Part shown: piece after piece, positions 7,302-15,895 of the stretch
Layout: each line of letters begins with the position of its first letter
How positions within the stretch are numbered: position 1 is the stretch's first letter
Assembly: GCA_035513655.1 (NCBI GenBank)
Contig: DATKBV010000139.1
Span: 1 to 21,842, forward strand
Reading direction: 5' to 3'
Length of the DNA stretch: 21,842 nt
Origin: GCA-2726245 sp035513655
Lineage (GTDB): Bacteria; Planctomycetota; Planctomycetia; Pirellulales; Pirellulaceae
The notes under the pieces: model-generated
Databases searched by the model: none
Seen by the model: the letters and a program-made list of their open reading frames with translations, nothing else
What the model was told of the DNA's origin: nothing
Program-made: the position numbers and the translations under genes

Positions 7302-8054
7302 ATGATCGTCGTTCACGAGCTGTTCAAGCGGTTTCGCGCTGGGGGCGAAGAGATCATCGCGGTCAACAAGCTTTCGTTTTCAGTGACGCCTGGCGAAGTT
7401 TACGGTCTGCTCGGACCAAACGGCGCTGGGAAAACAACGACCGTACGGATGATCGTTGGCCTGCTGAAGGCGGACGGAGGCTACGCGGAAGTTGACGGAT
7501 ATCGCAGCTCGACCGCGCCCGATGCCGTGAAGTCACGCCTCGGCCTCGTCTCGGCAAACGACGGCGTCTATCCGTGGCTCACCGTCCGCGAAATGCTATT
7601 GTTCTTCGCCGACCTCTACGGCATGCCGCACGAAGTTGCTGTCGATCGCTTGAAGCACCTCGCCGACACCTTCGGGCTCGGCAAACTCCTCTCGCGCCGA
7701 TGTGCCAATCTCAGCACCGGCCAGAAGCAACGTGTTATTCTCGCGCGAGGGTTAATTCACGATCCCCCGGTGATGTTGCTTGACGAGCCGACTCGGGGCT
7801 TGGACGTGATCGGCAGCAAGGTGGTGTTCGATTACATCGCTCATCTCCGGGACAGGAACAAGGCCGTGATCGTCTGTACGCATCACCTGGACGAAGCGCA
7901 ACGATTGTGTGATCGTTTCGGTCTGCTGCATGCAGGCCAGCTGTGGCGCGAAGGCACGATTGGCGAGTTGCAGGGGTCGACGGGATGCGAAACACTTGTC
8001 GATATGTTTCTCGGCTTCTTGGACCAACAAGCACCTTCAACAAGTTCTAACTGA
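7302..8054 (+). CDS. ABC transporter ATP-binding protein, NatA-like
   Basis: A 250-residue ABC ATPase. Walker A is GPNGAGKTT (38-46), the signature is NLSTGQKQRV (136-145), Walker B is VMLLDEPTRGLD (157-168), and the H-loop is in CTHHLDEA (His194). The Q-loop region reads GLVSANDGVYPWLT, so the usual Gln is not present; NatA-type ATPases often diverge here. It energises the permease encoded 79 bp downstream, whose N-terminal half is NatB-like. The prototype NatAB exports Na+, but this family also covers exporters of other substrates, so sodium is not proven. The start ATG 7302 has no clear Shine-Dalgarno; the domain begins immediately, leaving no room for another start. Confidence 0.93.
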   Translation: MIVVHELFKRFRAGGEEIIAVNKLSFSVTPGEVYGLLGPNGAGKTTTVRMIVGLLKADGGYAEVDGYRSSTAPDAVKSRLGLVSANDGVYPWLTVREMLLFFADLYGMPHEVAVDRLKHLADTFGLGKLLSRRCANLSTGQKQRVILARGLIHDPPVMLLDEPTRGLDVIGSKVVFDYIAHLRDRNKAVIVCTHHLDEAQRLCDRFGLLHAGQLWREGTIGELQGSTGCETLVDMFLGFLDQQAPSTSSN

Positions 8055-8133
8055 CATGGAATGACCCTGGTATAAGTTACCGGCTTGCCGCGCGACCGTG
8101 GCAGCTTGGAAGCCTGTCCCAAAAGACACACGC

Positions 8134-10329
8134 ATGGCCACAGACCGCGATCAACAATCCGCAAAGAGCTCGGCCGCGACCGATAGATCGCAATGGCGTC
8201 GTTCTTCGGCTTCATCGCGACTGGTTCGACTTTGCATCAAAGAGTTACGCGAGATCCTGCGTGATCGACGGACTATCGTGACACTGGTGTTCATGCCGCT
8301 GTTGGTCTATCCGCTGTTGAGCATGGCTTTTCAGAAGTTCGCGCTGTCGTCGTTGCCATCGATGTCGCAGATTGAATGTCTTGTCGGCGTCGAATCCGAA
8401 CGAGCGGGCACCAGAATCATGGCGTTTCTTCAGGCGGGCCAGGACTTACTTCAAGACCCTGCCCCGGTGGGCGGGGAGCCAAGCAATTCTTCGGCAGGGA
8501 TGCCGCTGAAGCTGGATGCCGAACCTAAGATACTTTGGCTCTATGGTGACAACTTGCGGAGCGGAGTTGCGAGGGGGGCGCTCGACGTGGGTGTCGTGCT
8601 ACTGGAAGGCGACGACCTGGACGAATCGTCCGGATTCAAACAGCAGTTAAGGTGTGAGGTGATTTATCGTGAAGAATCCGCTCTCAGTGAAGCTGCGGCT
8701 GAGTACATCACGAAACGACTTGACGCACTCAATGAAAACTATATCAGGGATGTCCTTCGTGTACGGCTGCCGACCGATGCCCGACTTGAACCGGTTTCGG
8801 GATCCGGAGGTGCAGCCGCATTCTCGTTAACGACGCTGGTTCCTCTGATCTTGATCCTGATGACGATCACGGGCGCTGTTTATCCGGCGATCGATCTGAC
8901 GGCTGGCGAGCGTGAGCGGGGAACGCTCGAAACCCTGATGGCCGCGCCCGTTCCACGACTTGGGTTGCTAGTAGCTAAGTATGTCGCGGTGCTCACGGTG
9001 GCCTTGTTTACGGCCACCGCAAATCTGGTTGCGATGACAACAACCTTAGTCGCAACGGGCTTGGGCGAGACAGTGTTTGGCGCGGGCGGTCTGACGATCA
9101 ACCTGGTCGCTCAGGTGTTTGCATTGTTAATCCTGTTCGCCGCCTTTTTCTCGGCCATGTTGCTGGTCGTGACCAGTTTCGCGCGCAGCTTCAAGGAAGC
9201 GCAAGCGTATTTGATTCCGTTGATGCTGCTGTCTCTCGCTCCCGGCATGATGAGTCTGATACCGGATTTGAAGTTCAATGGGCTACTGGCGGTGACTCCG
9301 CTGGTCAATATTGTGCTGCTGGCTCGTGACATTTTTGAAGGCGACGTCCAGCCAACCCTGGCAATTGTCGCGGTATTGTCGACCGCGCTGTACGCGATTG
9401 CGGCGATCGGTGTGGCGGCGAGGATCTTTGGCACTGATGCCATTCTGTATGGAGGCCAGGCGACATGGGCCGATCTCCTTCGCCGCTCGGAGGAACGACG
9501 CGACGTGGCGACGTTGCCGGGGGCAATGTTCTGCCTGGCAGCGTTGTTTCCGGTCTACTTCTTGTTGGGTAACTTGTTGCACCGCTGGCCGGGGGCAAGT
9601 ATCGGCAATCGTCTGGCCGCCTCCGCCTTCGTAACAGCGTTGTTATTCGTCGGCGTTCCAGTCCTGGCGGCGCTCTTTCAGAGAGTTCGATTCGCAACTG
9701 GATTTCAGTTGCGGTTCACCGGATTCGTTGCGTTTCTCGGCGCAGTCGTGCTGGGCGTATCCGCCTGGCCGTTTGCTCACGAAGTGTTCTTGTTCAACGA
9801 AATGATTGGGCTTGGCGGGATCGATCCGGCCCAGCTGGAGTCGGTCAAATCGCTGCTCGATGCGTGGCGAGACCTATCGCCCGTTGTGATTCTCCTGACG
9901 CTTGCCATTGCACCCGCGGTGTGTGAGGAGTTTTACTTTCGGGGCTATCTCCTGGGATCGCTGCAACAGGCTACTCGCCCAGCCGCCGCAATCGTCATCT
10001 CCGCATTGCTATTTGGTGCGTTTCACGTCATCGCGACAAGTGCCCTGTCGACGGAACGTTTTCTCCCTAGCACCTTCATGGGGCTGATTCTCGGCTGGGT
10101 CTGCTATCGGGCACAAAGTGTCCTGCCCGGCATGTTATTGCACGCCACGCATAACGGACTGTTGCTGATGGTCGCTTACTACCAAGACGAATTGAAGTCG
10201 CGAGGTTGGGGTGTCGAGGAGCAGTCGCACCTGCCAACGCTGTGGCTGGCTTGTGCCGCAGGTGGGATCCTGCTCGGCGTGGGACTTGTCCTGTTCTCGA
10301 CGAAGCCGAAACCTTCTCCGATTGGCTAG
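8134..10329 (+). CDS. ABC-2 permease (NatB-like) fused to CPBP intramembrane protease
   Basis: A 731-residue two-part membrane protein. Residues about 30-450 are an ABC-2 permease: CIKELREILRDRRTIV, a first helix near 48-66, a long external loop (about 70-225), then the NatB core PAIDLTAGERERGTLETLMA (251-270) and five or so further helices. Residues about 455-731 are a CPBP (CAAX protease/bacteriocin-processing) domain with CEEFYFRGYL (Glu598, Glu599, Arg603), LLFGAFHV (His631) and HATHNG (His670, Asn674), the full catalytic set of this glutamate-type intramembrane protease. It pairs with the ATPase upstream as an exporter. The protease half could process a peptide substrate or a partner. 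GTG 8098 is an alternative start; neither has a good ribosome-binding site. I recall this fusion as recurrent in planctomycete genomes. Confidence 0.92.
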   Translation: MATDRDQQSAKSSAATDRSQWRRSSASSRLVRLCIKELREILRDRRTIVTLVFMPLLVYPLLSMAFQKFALSSLPSMSQIECLVGVESERAGTRIMAFLQAGQDLLQDPAPVGGEPSNSSAGMPLKLDAEPKILWLYGDNLRSGVARGALDVGVVLLEGDDLDESSGFKQQLRCEVIYREESALSEAAAEYITKRLDALNENYIRDVLRVRLPTDARLEPVSGSGGAAAFSLTTLVPLILILMTITGAVYPAIDLTAGERERGTLETLMAAPVPRLGLLVAKYVAVLTVALFTATANLVAMTTTLVATGLGETVFGAGGLTINLVAQVFALLILFAAFFSAMLLVVTSFARSFKEAQAYLIPLMLLSLAPGMMSLIPDLKFNGLLAVTPLVNIVLLARDIFEGDVQPTLAIVAVLSTALYAIAAIGVAARIFGTDAILYGGQATWADLLRRSEERRDVATLPGAMFCLAALFPVYFLLGNLLHRWPGASIGNRLAASAFVTALLFVGVPVLAALFQRVRFATGFQLRFTGFVAFLGAVVLGVSAWPFAHEVFLFNEMIGLGGIDPAQLESVKSLLDAWRDLSPVVILLTLAIAPAVCEEFYFRGYLLGSLQQATRPAAAIVISALLFGAFHVIATSALSTERFLPSTFMGLILGWVCYRAQSVLPGMLLHATHNGLLLMVAYYQDELKSRGWGVEEQSHLPTLWLACAAGGILLGVGLVLFSTKPKPSPIG

Positions 10330-10420
10330 GTCACTTTCTTGTTGGCACCGACATTGACGTCCAACAACTTGACCGCTAACACTACAGCGTCAAACAGCGT
10401 CAACGCAAGGAGGACGGAGT

Positions 10421-11821
10421 GTGAAGTTGCATTTTCTCGGGGCGAATCGTCAAGTCACCGGCTCGCGCTACTGTCTGGAAACCTCCGACTCGATGATCAT
10501 GATCGATTGCGGCATGTTTCAGGAACGCGAATTCCTGTCGCGGAACTGGGAGCCGAACTCGATCGCGCCGCTCGAGTGCGATGCCATGCTGCTAACGCAC
10601 GCGCACTTGGACCATTGCGGTCTAATTCCCAAGTTGGTTGCTAACGGCTTTCGAGCCCCGATCTATTGCACGCCACCGACGGTTGATTTGGCCGAAGTAA
10701 TCCTGCGCGATTCCGCCAAGATCCAGGAAGAAGATGCAGCGTACAAAAAGAAGCGTCACGAGCGTGAAGGCCGCAAGGGCAAGTACCCCGAGAAGGCCCT
10801 GTACGGCGAAGAGGAAGTACTTAAAACCTTGCCGCTCTTCCACGGCGTGCCTTATGAGACATTGTGCCGAGTGACGGATTCCGTCTCGGTCGTGTTCCAC
10901 GATGCCGGCCATATACTCGGTTCGGCCATGTTGGAAGTTATCGTCACCGAGCGTGGAGTCACGCGGCGTGTCCTTTTCTCGGGCGACATCGGGCAATGGA
11001 ACAAGCCGCTTGTTTGCGATCCGAGCTTGTTCGAGTCGGCGGATCATGTTGTCATGGAGTCGACGTACGGAGATCGCAACCACGAGAACGGCGGCGACGT
11101 CGAAACGCAATTGTGCGATGTGATTAACGAAACGATCGCTCTCGGCGGGAACGTCGTGATCCCGACATTCGCCGTCGAGCGGGCGCAAGAGTTGATGTAT
11201 TACATCAGTCGCTTGGTCCATGACGATCGTATTCCCGATGTGAAAGTATTCCTCGACAGCCCCATGGCAGTCGATGTCACGAATATCTTCCAGAAGTATC
11301 ACGAGTACCTCGATCAGGAGGCTGGGGAGCTGATCGGATCGAATCAATCACCGCTGCATTTTCCGGGACTGCACCTGACGAGAAGCGCTGCGCAATCGAT
11401 CGCCATCAATAACGAGAAGCAACCTTGCATCATTATGGCGACTTCCGGGATGTGTACGGGCGGGCGAATCAAGCATCATCTGCGCCGCAATCTATCGCGA
11501 CCCGAGTCAACCGTTCTGTTTGTCGGATACCAAGCCCATGGGACACTCGGTCGATTGATCAGCGACGGCAAGCCAGAAGTTCGCATCCATGGTCGCAACT
11601 ATGAATCGAAAGCCAGAATCGATCGCATCTTTGGCTTCTCCGGTCACGCGGATCGAAAGGCATTAATGCATTGGATCGGAAATCTCAAACAAGAACCCAC
11701 CAGCATCTTTTTGACGCACGGTGAAGAAGACGCCGCGATGAGTCTTGCCCGGCACATTCGCGAGGAAAAGGGCTGGAAGGTTTCCGTACCCGAGTTTCAG
11801 GATATCGTTGACATTACATGA
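10421..11821 (+). CDS. Metallo-beta-lactamase-fold beta-CASP nuclease
   Basis: A 466-residue protein of the MBL/beta-CASP group. Zinc ligands are in LLTHAHLDHCG (His60, His62, Asp64, His65), FHDAGHILGSAM (about 158-169) and LFSGDIGQ. MESTYGDR, IPTFAVERAQEL and FLDSPMAVDVT lead into the beta-CASP insertion. SGMCTGGRI, GYQAHGTLGRLI and GFSGHADR are late motifs of the family. Close relatives (archaeal CPSF-type proteins, Thermus TTHA0252, bacterial YsgN-like proteins) are RNA endonucleases, so RNA processing or decay is the best guess. The start is GTG 10421, chosen because of a strong AAGGAGG (about 10406-10412) upstream. The stop overlaps the start of the DUF983 gene. Confidence 0.93.
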   Translation: MKLHFLGANRQVTGSRYCLETSDSMIMIDCGMFQEREFLSRNWEPNSIAPLECDAMLLTHAHLDHCGLIPKLVANGFRAPIYCTPPTVDLAEVILRDSAKIQEEDAAYKKKRHEREGRKGKYPEKALYGEEEVLKTLPLFHGVPYETLCRVTDSVSVVFHDAGHILGSAMLEVIVTERGVTRRVLFSGDIGQWNKPLVCDPSLFESADHVVMESTYGDRNHENGGDVETQLCDVINETIALGGNVVIPTFAVERAQELMYYISRLVHDDRIPDVKVFLDSPMAVDVTNIFQKYHEYLDQEAGELIGSNQSPLHFPGLHLTRSAAQSIAINNEKQPCIIMATSGMCTGGRIKHHLRRNLSRPESTVLFVGYQAHGTLGRLISDGKPEVRIHGRNYESKARIDRIFGFSGHADRKALMHWIGNLKQEPTSIFLTHGEEDAAMSLARHIREEKGWKVSVPEFQDIVDIT

Positions 11822-12147
11822 AACTGCTCGCCGTTATACGTCTTCGTTGCCCGCGTTGCTTAAAAGGGAAGGTTTTCCGTTCGTTTTGGCGTCTCAATCA
11901 GAAATGTCCCGAATGCGGACTTGGCTTTGAACGCGAGCCGGGGTTCTTTACAGGAGCCATGTACTTCAGCTATGGCCTCGGCATTCTCATCGCGGCTCCG
12001 CTATCGATCTATTTGTTTCTTCGAGGCTTTAACGAAATCGCCATCTTTGCGATCGTCCTCGCGCAACTCGCGGTAGTCTCGCCGCTGCTTTTTCGCTACT
12101 CGCGAGTTGCCTGGATGCACTTCGATCAACGCATGGATCCCAGGTAG
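11818..12147 (+). CDS. DUF983 zinc-ribbon membrane protein
   Basis: A 109-residue protein. CPRC (11-14) and CPEC (30-33) form a zinc-ribbon-like pair, with the DUF983 pattern RCPRCLKGKVF and FEREPGFFTGAMY between and after them. Two hydrophobic helices follow (about 44-68 and 73-92), then a basic tail. DUF983 proteins are small, membrane-bound and functionally unassigned. The ATG overlaps the stop of the nuclease gene (11818-11821), so translation is coupled. The following gene is on the other strand 123 bp away. Confidence 0.88.
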   Translation: MKLLAVIRLRCPRCLKGKVFRSFWRLNQKCPECGLGFEREPGFFTGAMYFSYGLGILIAAPLSIYLFLRGFNEIAIFAIVLAQLAVVSPLLFRYSRVAWMHFDQRMDPR

Positions 12148-12270
12148 ATCGTACGGCACTTTGCTGAGAATCTTCTTCTCATATCCCACACTGTCATGAG
12201 CGCCCGGTAGTGGCGCGGCGGACGATGTACAGAGCGGAAACGTTCGCGAACACGTGCGGATGATTGCGAA

Positions 12271-13392
12271 TCAGTCAAAGTGTTTACGGAAAAAGTCCAC
12301 GGTCCGCACAAGGTCGCCGTCGCCGTGACGAACGGTGCGGTTCGAGTCCAGGGCTCGGTACTGCACGATGCACTCGATCCCCAGTTTGTCCATTTCCTCT
12401 TTTAAGGCGATGCCAAACTTCGGATGATGCACGATCAACCCTAGCGACGTGTTCGGTGTTACCTCTTCGTTGGCGTAGCTGTATTGCAAAAGCGCCGGCG
12501 GATCGTCGCGAGTCAGATAAGTAATGGCTGCCGCCTCCTCATATCGTCTGTACGCCTGCGGAGTGTCGGCGTCGGCTAGCTTGATGTCGTAGAAGGGCTC
12601 AAAGAACGCATGCCGTTCAAAGTTCGGCCGCGGGATGCCGATCTTCTCCGCGAACCGCGGGTCGTACGACGACTGGCCGTTGGACACTGCGATGCAGGTG
12701 AGCCGGGTCGACTCGCGGGTGATCGGATCCGTGTTCTTCGCGTCGGCCAGATCGTCGTGGAACGCCAGCCACATCGAAGTGCCTGCCCCAGCCGACCCGC
12801 CCGTCGAGGCGACCAGCTTAGGGTTGAGGTTCCACTTACCGGCGTTGTGGCGGAGGAACTGTAACGCCCGGGCGCAATCCAGGTATTGCGCCGGCGCGGG
12901 GGCCGCGTCGGTCAGGCGGTAGTTGATGGCCGCCAGCGACCAACCTTCGTTCAAAAAGGCACGCAGATCTCCCTGACTCACGGAGTTTTTGTCGCCGCCG
13001 CGAAAACCGCCGCCGTGGATGTACAGCACCAGCGGCGTAGGCGTGTTCACTTCCGCCAGGTACAGGTCGATCTTGTTCCGCTCGTGGAGACCGTAGCTGA
13101 CGTCGGCGTGCGTCGGTTCGATTCGCGCGCGCGAAGCCTGGTCGTCGACTGCTCGCTCGCGGCCGAGATACGCGGTCAGTTCCTCGCGTGAGACGAAGCC
13201 ATCGCCGTTGGCGTCCATCTTCTCGAAGTTCGGCTGTTGTCGTGCGGGCAGTTCGTCCTTGCTTAGCTTGCCATCCGTGTTTGCGTCCAGCCGCGTGAAC
13301 AGGTCCTGCCGGGGCTCCTGGGCTGGACCCGGTGCCGGAGCCAACGACAAGATCAACACTGTCGCGGAAAATAGTCCGACCTGGGTGTTCAT
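12271..13392 (-). CDS. Exported EF-hand / alpha-beta-hydrolase esterase
   Basis: A 373-residue protein. Residues 1-25 are a Sec signal. Two EF-hand Ca2+ loops follow: DANTDGKLSKDE (36-47) and DANGDGFVSREE (60-71). The alpha/beta-hydrolase domain (about 95-373) has the oxyanion motif YIHGGGFRGGD (HGGG 126-129), INYRLTDAAPAP and the nucleophile elbow STGGSAGAG (Ser200). The catalytic His is probably in TVRHGDGD (His356); the acid residue is unclear. This is the HSL/BD-FAE type of carboxylesterase. EF-hand plus hydrolase fits a calcium-dependent extracellular esterase deacylating polysaccharide, though the substrate is inferred. ATG 13392 is preferred over GTG 13401 because GGAG sits 8 nt upstream of it and would overlap the GTG. 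The dehydrogenase gene lies 74 bp upstream, probably in one operon. Confidence 0.9.
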   Translation of the reverse strand: MNTQVGLFSATVLILSLAPAPGPAQEPRQDLFTRLDANTDGKLSKDELPARQQPNFEKMDANGDGFVSREELTAYLGRERAVDDQASRARIEPTHADVSYGLHERNKIDLYLAEVNTPTPLVLYIHGGGFRGGDKNSVSQGDLRAFLNEGWSLAAINYRLTDAAPAPAQYLDCARALQFLRHNAGKWNLNPKLVASTGGSAGAGTSMWLAFHDDLADAKNTDPITRESTRLTCIAVSNGQSSYDPRFAEKIGIPRPNFERHAFFEPFYDIKLADADTPQAYRRYEEAAAITYLTRDDPPALLQYSYANEEVTPNTSLGLIVHHPKFGIALKEEMDKLGIECIVQYRALDSNRTVRHGDGDLVRTVDFFRKHFD

Positions 13393-13466
13393 GGTCAGCA
13401 CTCCTTTTTTCCTTTCACGGGATGTTTCGCTTCACATCAAACGCAAATCGCAACGACCGAGCCGTG

Positions 13467-15458
13467 CTATTCCGCACCTTCCTCAGCCGGCGCAAAACGG
13501 TGGACGCCGCGGCCGGTGGATGATTCGGCAATCAGGTACATTTCACCTTGTTCGTCCGTGCCAAAGGAGATGAAGACGGTGGGGTGTTTGGGAATCGGTC
13601 GGTTGGCGACGACGCGTCCCTTCTCCCGGTCGTAGCGGAGGCCCCACAGGCGGTTGGTGATGTAATCGCCATAGAGGAAATAGCCGTCGAGTTCGGGGAT
13701 GTCCCGGCCTCGATAGACGCCGCCGCCGATGGTGGCGAACCCCAAGGGCCGCGTGTATTCCCAAATGGGATCAACCATATCTTCGGTGACCGTCGCACTG
13801 GGGCTGAACGGATGGAACGATTCGCGGTGATTCCAGCCGTAATTGCCTGCTTTCTTGATCAGGAGAGTGGCGTCAAAAAAATCATGACCGTTCTCGCCGC
13901 CGTAAAGCAGCCCAGTGGGTTTGTCGAACGATATCCGCCACGAGTTGCGGATGCCGTAGGCCCAGACTTCGGGGCGGGCGTCCGGAACGTTGACGAACGG
14001 ATTGTCCCGCGGAATGGCGTAGTTCTTTCCCGCCTCCTTCTTGTCGACGTCGATGCGCAGGACCTTGCCGAGGAGGCTGCCGAGATTCTGCGCCATCGGT
14101 GAGCCTGGGTTCCCGCCGTCACCGACCACGGCGTAAAGGAAACCGTCGGGTCCGAACACCAGCGTTCCGCCATTGCGATTCCAGAACGGGCGCTCGATCT
14201 CCAACAGGACTTCCTCCGAACCGGCGTCGCCCTTTCCCGAATCGTTTTGATCGACTTTGAAACGCGAGATGACGTTGATCGACTTGTTTTCGGCGCGTGT
14301 ATAGAAGACGAAGAATTCGCCGTTGGTCTTGTACCGGGGATGGAATGCCAGACCGAGCAGACCTTGTTCGTTCTCGGTTTCAAGATTGATATGGACCCTG
14401 GAAGTAATGTCAAGAAACACTTTGGTCTTGTCGTCTTGCGGTTGGAAGACGTGGATGACACCTTGCTGCGTGGCGACGAAGACGCGGCTCGTACCGTCTC
14501 CGGCGTGGGTCAGCAGGATGGGGCGGAACGGGGTAGGGCGGCCGGAGTCATCTTCCGGACTCCAGCCGGTCCATTCGAGATCGGCGAAGGCCGGAGCGGT
14601 TCGTACCGGCAACGGAGTGGTATCGACTTCCATGCCGGGAACCTGAGTGGCGATGCGGCTCACCGAGCCACTCTTGGGATCGAGCACGAGAAGGTTTTGA
14701 CCCTCGGGTTCGATACACAAATCAGCATGGTCCGGCAGCGTTTCGGGGATCGTGACCGGCGTTTTAGTTTGGGGCGGTACGACCACCAAGCCGTCATTGG
14801 TACTGGCGTACAACCGGCCGTGGTAGTCCCAGACCACGCGCCCCGCTTGGTTCAGACCGGCGAAGTCCGCTTCCGCCGCGCCGTTGGTCGTGTTGACGTA
14901 GAAAAGCCTTTCGGCGGTAGGATCCGCGACAAACAGCCGAGACGCGCCGTCGCGCAGCAGGCGATGCGGCGATTTCAAGTCCGGGATTTTCGAAGCATCC
15001 GTCAGGATCGTTACACTCTTGTCCATGCCATTGACAAGAAAGACGGCAGCTCCTCGACCTGAACCATCACCCGCGTCGGACACGTAGAGCGTGCCCGTCT
15101 TCGCGTCGGCGACCGCGTGTTGGAGCGACACCGGCGGACGAGGGAACTGGTTGGCGGTCAGGTGAGTCGTGACCTTTCCCGCGGCGTCGACATGCCAGAC
15201 CAGGTTCTTGCCGACAACAAACAACCCGTCGAGGTGAGCGATCATGCCGCGCGGATCGTTAAACCCGTCCGCGAACGGAACGGCCTTGCCGTTATCAACG
15301 ACCAGCACCGACCCGGATTTGCCTGGCATGAGCAGAAAGACTTCGCCTGTCTGCGAAGAGGCAATCGCCGTGGCACCCGGTGCCAGTTTCTCCTGTGCGC
15401 CCGCCACGGAGGAAATCATCAATGAAAAAAACAATACCAGCCCAAGGTGGAGTCGCAT
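13467..15458 (-). CDS. Exported PQQ-type sugar dehydrogenase with N-terminal beta-propeller
   Basis: A 663-residue protein. Residues 1-21 are a Sec signal (LGLVLFFSLMISSVAGA). Residues about 25-290 look like an SMP-30/NHL-type propeller: repeats such as GTLYVSDAGDGSGRG, SRLFVADPTAERLFYV and GRLYASTNDGLVVV. Residues about 308-655 are the glucose/sorbosone dehydrogenase domain: LTHAGDGTSRVFVATQQGVI, ENEQGLLGLAFHPRY, FGPDGFLYAVVGDGGNPG, WAYGIRNSWRISFD, NYGWNHRE and GGGVYRGRDIPELDGYFLYG. Members such as the YliI/Asd aldose dehydrogenase and HIPL proteins use PQQ to oxidise aldoses in the periplasm. Usual length is about 350-450, so the first propeller is an extra module. GGAG lies 7 nt before the ATG. 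The esterase gene follows, suggesting joint action on extracellular carbohydrate. PQQ use is inferred from family. Confidence 0.9.
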   Translation of the reverse strand: MRLHLGLVLFFSLMISSVAGAQEKLAPGATAIASSQTGEVFLLMPGKSGSVLVVDNGKAVPFADGFNDPRGMIAHLDGLFVVGKNLVWHVDAAGKVTTHLTANQFPRPPVSLQHAVADAKTGTLYVSDAGDGSGRGAAVFLVNGMDKSVTILTDASKIPDLKSPHRLLRDGASRLFVADPTAERLFYVNTTNGAAEADFAGLNQAGRVVWDYHGRLYASTNDGLVVVPPQTKTPVTIPETLPDHADLCIEPEGQNLLVLDPKSGSVSRIATQVPGMEVDTTPLPVRTAPAFADLEWTGWSPEDDSGRPTPFRPILLTHAGDGTSRVFVATQQGVIHVFQPQDDKTKVFLDITSRVHINLETENEQGLLGLAFHPRYKTNGEFFVFYTRAENKSINVISRFKVDQNDSGKGDAGSEEVLLEIERPFWNRNGGTLVFGPDGFLYAVVGDGGNPGSPMAQNLGSLLGKVLRIDVDKKEAGKNYAIPRDNPFVNVPDARPEVWAYGIRNSWRISFDKPTGLLYGGENGHDFFDATLLIKKAGNYGWNHRESFHPFSPSATVTEDMVDPIWEYTRPLGFATIGGGVYRGRDIPELDGYFLYGDYITNRLWGLRYDREKGRVVANRPIPKHPTVFISFGTDEQGEMYLIAESSTGRGVHRFAPAEEGAE

Positions 15459-15708
15459 GATCTTTCTCCGTCTCTGGTGCGTGAAAACTTTGCCGTACCA
15501 TACGTGCCGCCCATGTTAACCCGCGGAGAATGCGAGGGAAAGTATGTACGGGAAGAGAATGCGGGCGAAACTGGATGGGGAATCAACGGGGATAGTTCTA
15601 GCCCGCGTCGTCATCCGTCGGGCCGACCGGCTTCAGTCGCCAGTACGTGGCGCACAAACTGCCGATGACGGAGTGAAAATTGATTTCATTCACCTCAAGA
15701 AAGTAAAT

Positions 15709-15740
15709 GGCGGCTCGTGTTGTGGAAAACACGAACCGCC
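15709..15740 (-). terminator. Strong stem-loop, likely terminator of the repeat-protein gene
   Basis: GGCGGCTCGTGTT (15709-15721) pairs with AACACGAACCGCC (15728-15740), a 13-bp stem and 6-nt loop. The single mismatch becomes a G-U pair on the minus-strand RNA, so the hairpin fits minus-strand transcription best. It lies about 155 bp after the stop at 15896 and is followed on that strand by a moderately T-rich ATTTACTTTCTT. The distance and weak T-tract keep this below certainty. Confidence 0.5.
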
Positions 15741-15747
15741 AAGCTTA

Positions 15748-15762
15748 GAACTCCTGGAGTTC
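15748..15762. repeat. 15-bp near-perfect palindrome
   Basis: GAACTCC (15748-15754) and GGAGTTC (15756-15762) are exact inverted arms around one base. It is operator-like in form and sits 8 bp from the hairpin. No regulated gene is obvious. Confidence 0.45.
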
Positions 15763-15895
15763 AACCGCAATCGACCCACTGAGCGAAATGCCATCAGGCA
15801 AGCTTTGATGGCCCTTACAAGCGAACGGCCCACACCACTAGACCGTTGTGAAGATGTCGATCGAGTTGGGTCTTCAGCAACGCGACTGGGCGGAA

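Larger units (their letters stand above)
15459..15895. other. 437-bp gap upstream of the dehydrogenase gene
   Basis: It should hold the promoter of the dehydrogenase/esterase pair near 15459-15550, but I find no convincing -35/-10 pair. The left part has no recognisable element. The right part (about 15680-15890) contains the hairpin 15709-15740 and the palindrome 15748-15762. Short frames stay open here on both strands, but none has a ribosome-binding site or domain, so I call no gene. Confidence 0.6.

Noticed and set aside
10622..11347. A 241-codon minus-strand frame opposite the beta-CASP nuclease
   Set aside because: Antisense shadow of a gene with full metal-binding motifs; its sequence has no family resemblance.
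12165..12181. Small hairpin (TGAGAA with TTCTCA) between convergent genes
   Set aside because: Only a 6-bp AT-rich stem with no T-run, so it is not called a terminator.
14247..15062. A 271-codon plus-strand frame opposite the sugar dehydrogenase
   Set aside because: It lies wholly antisense to a gene with clear domains, and it has no signal, domain or ribosome-binding site. GC-rich coding keeps the opposite frame open.
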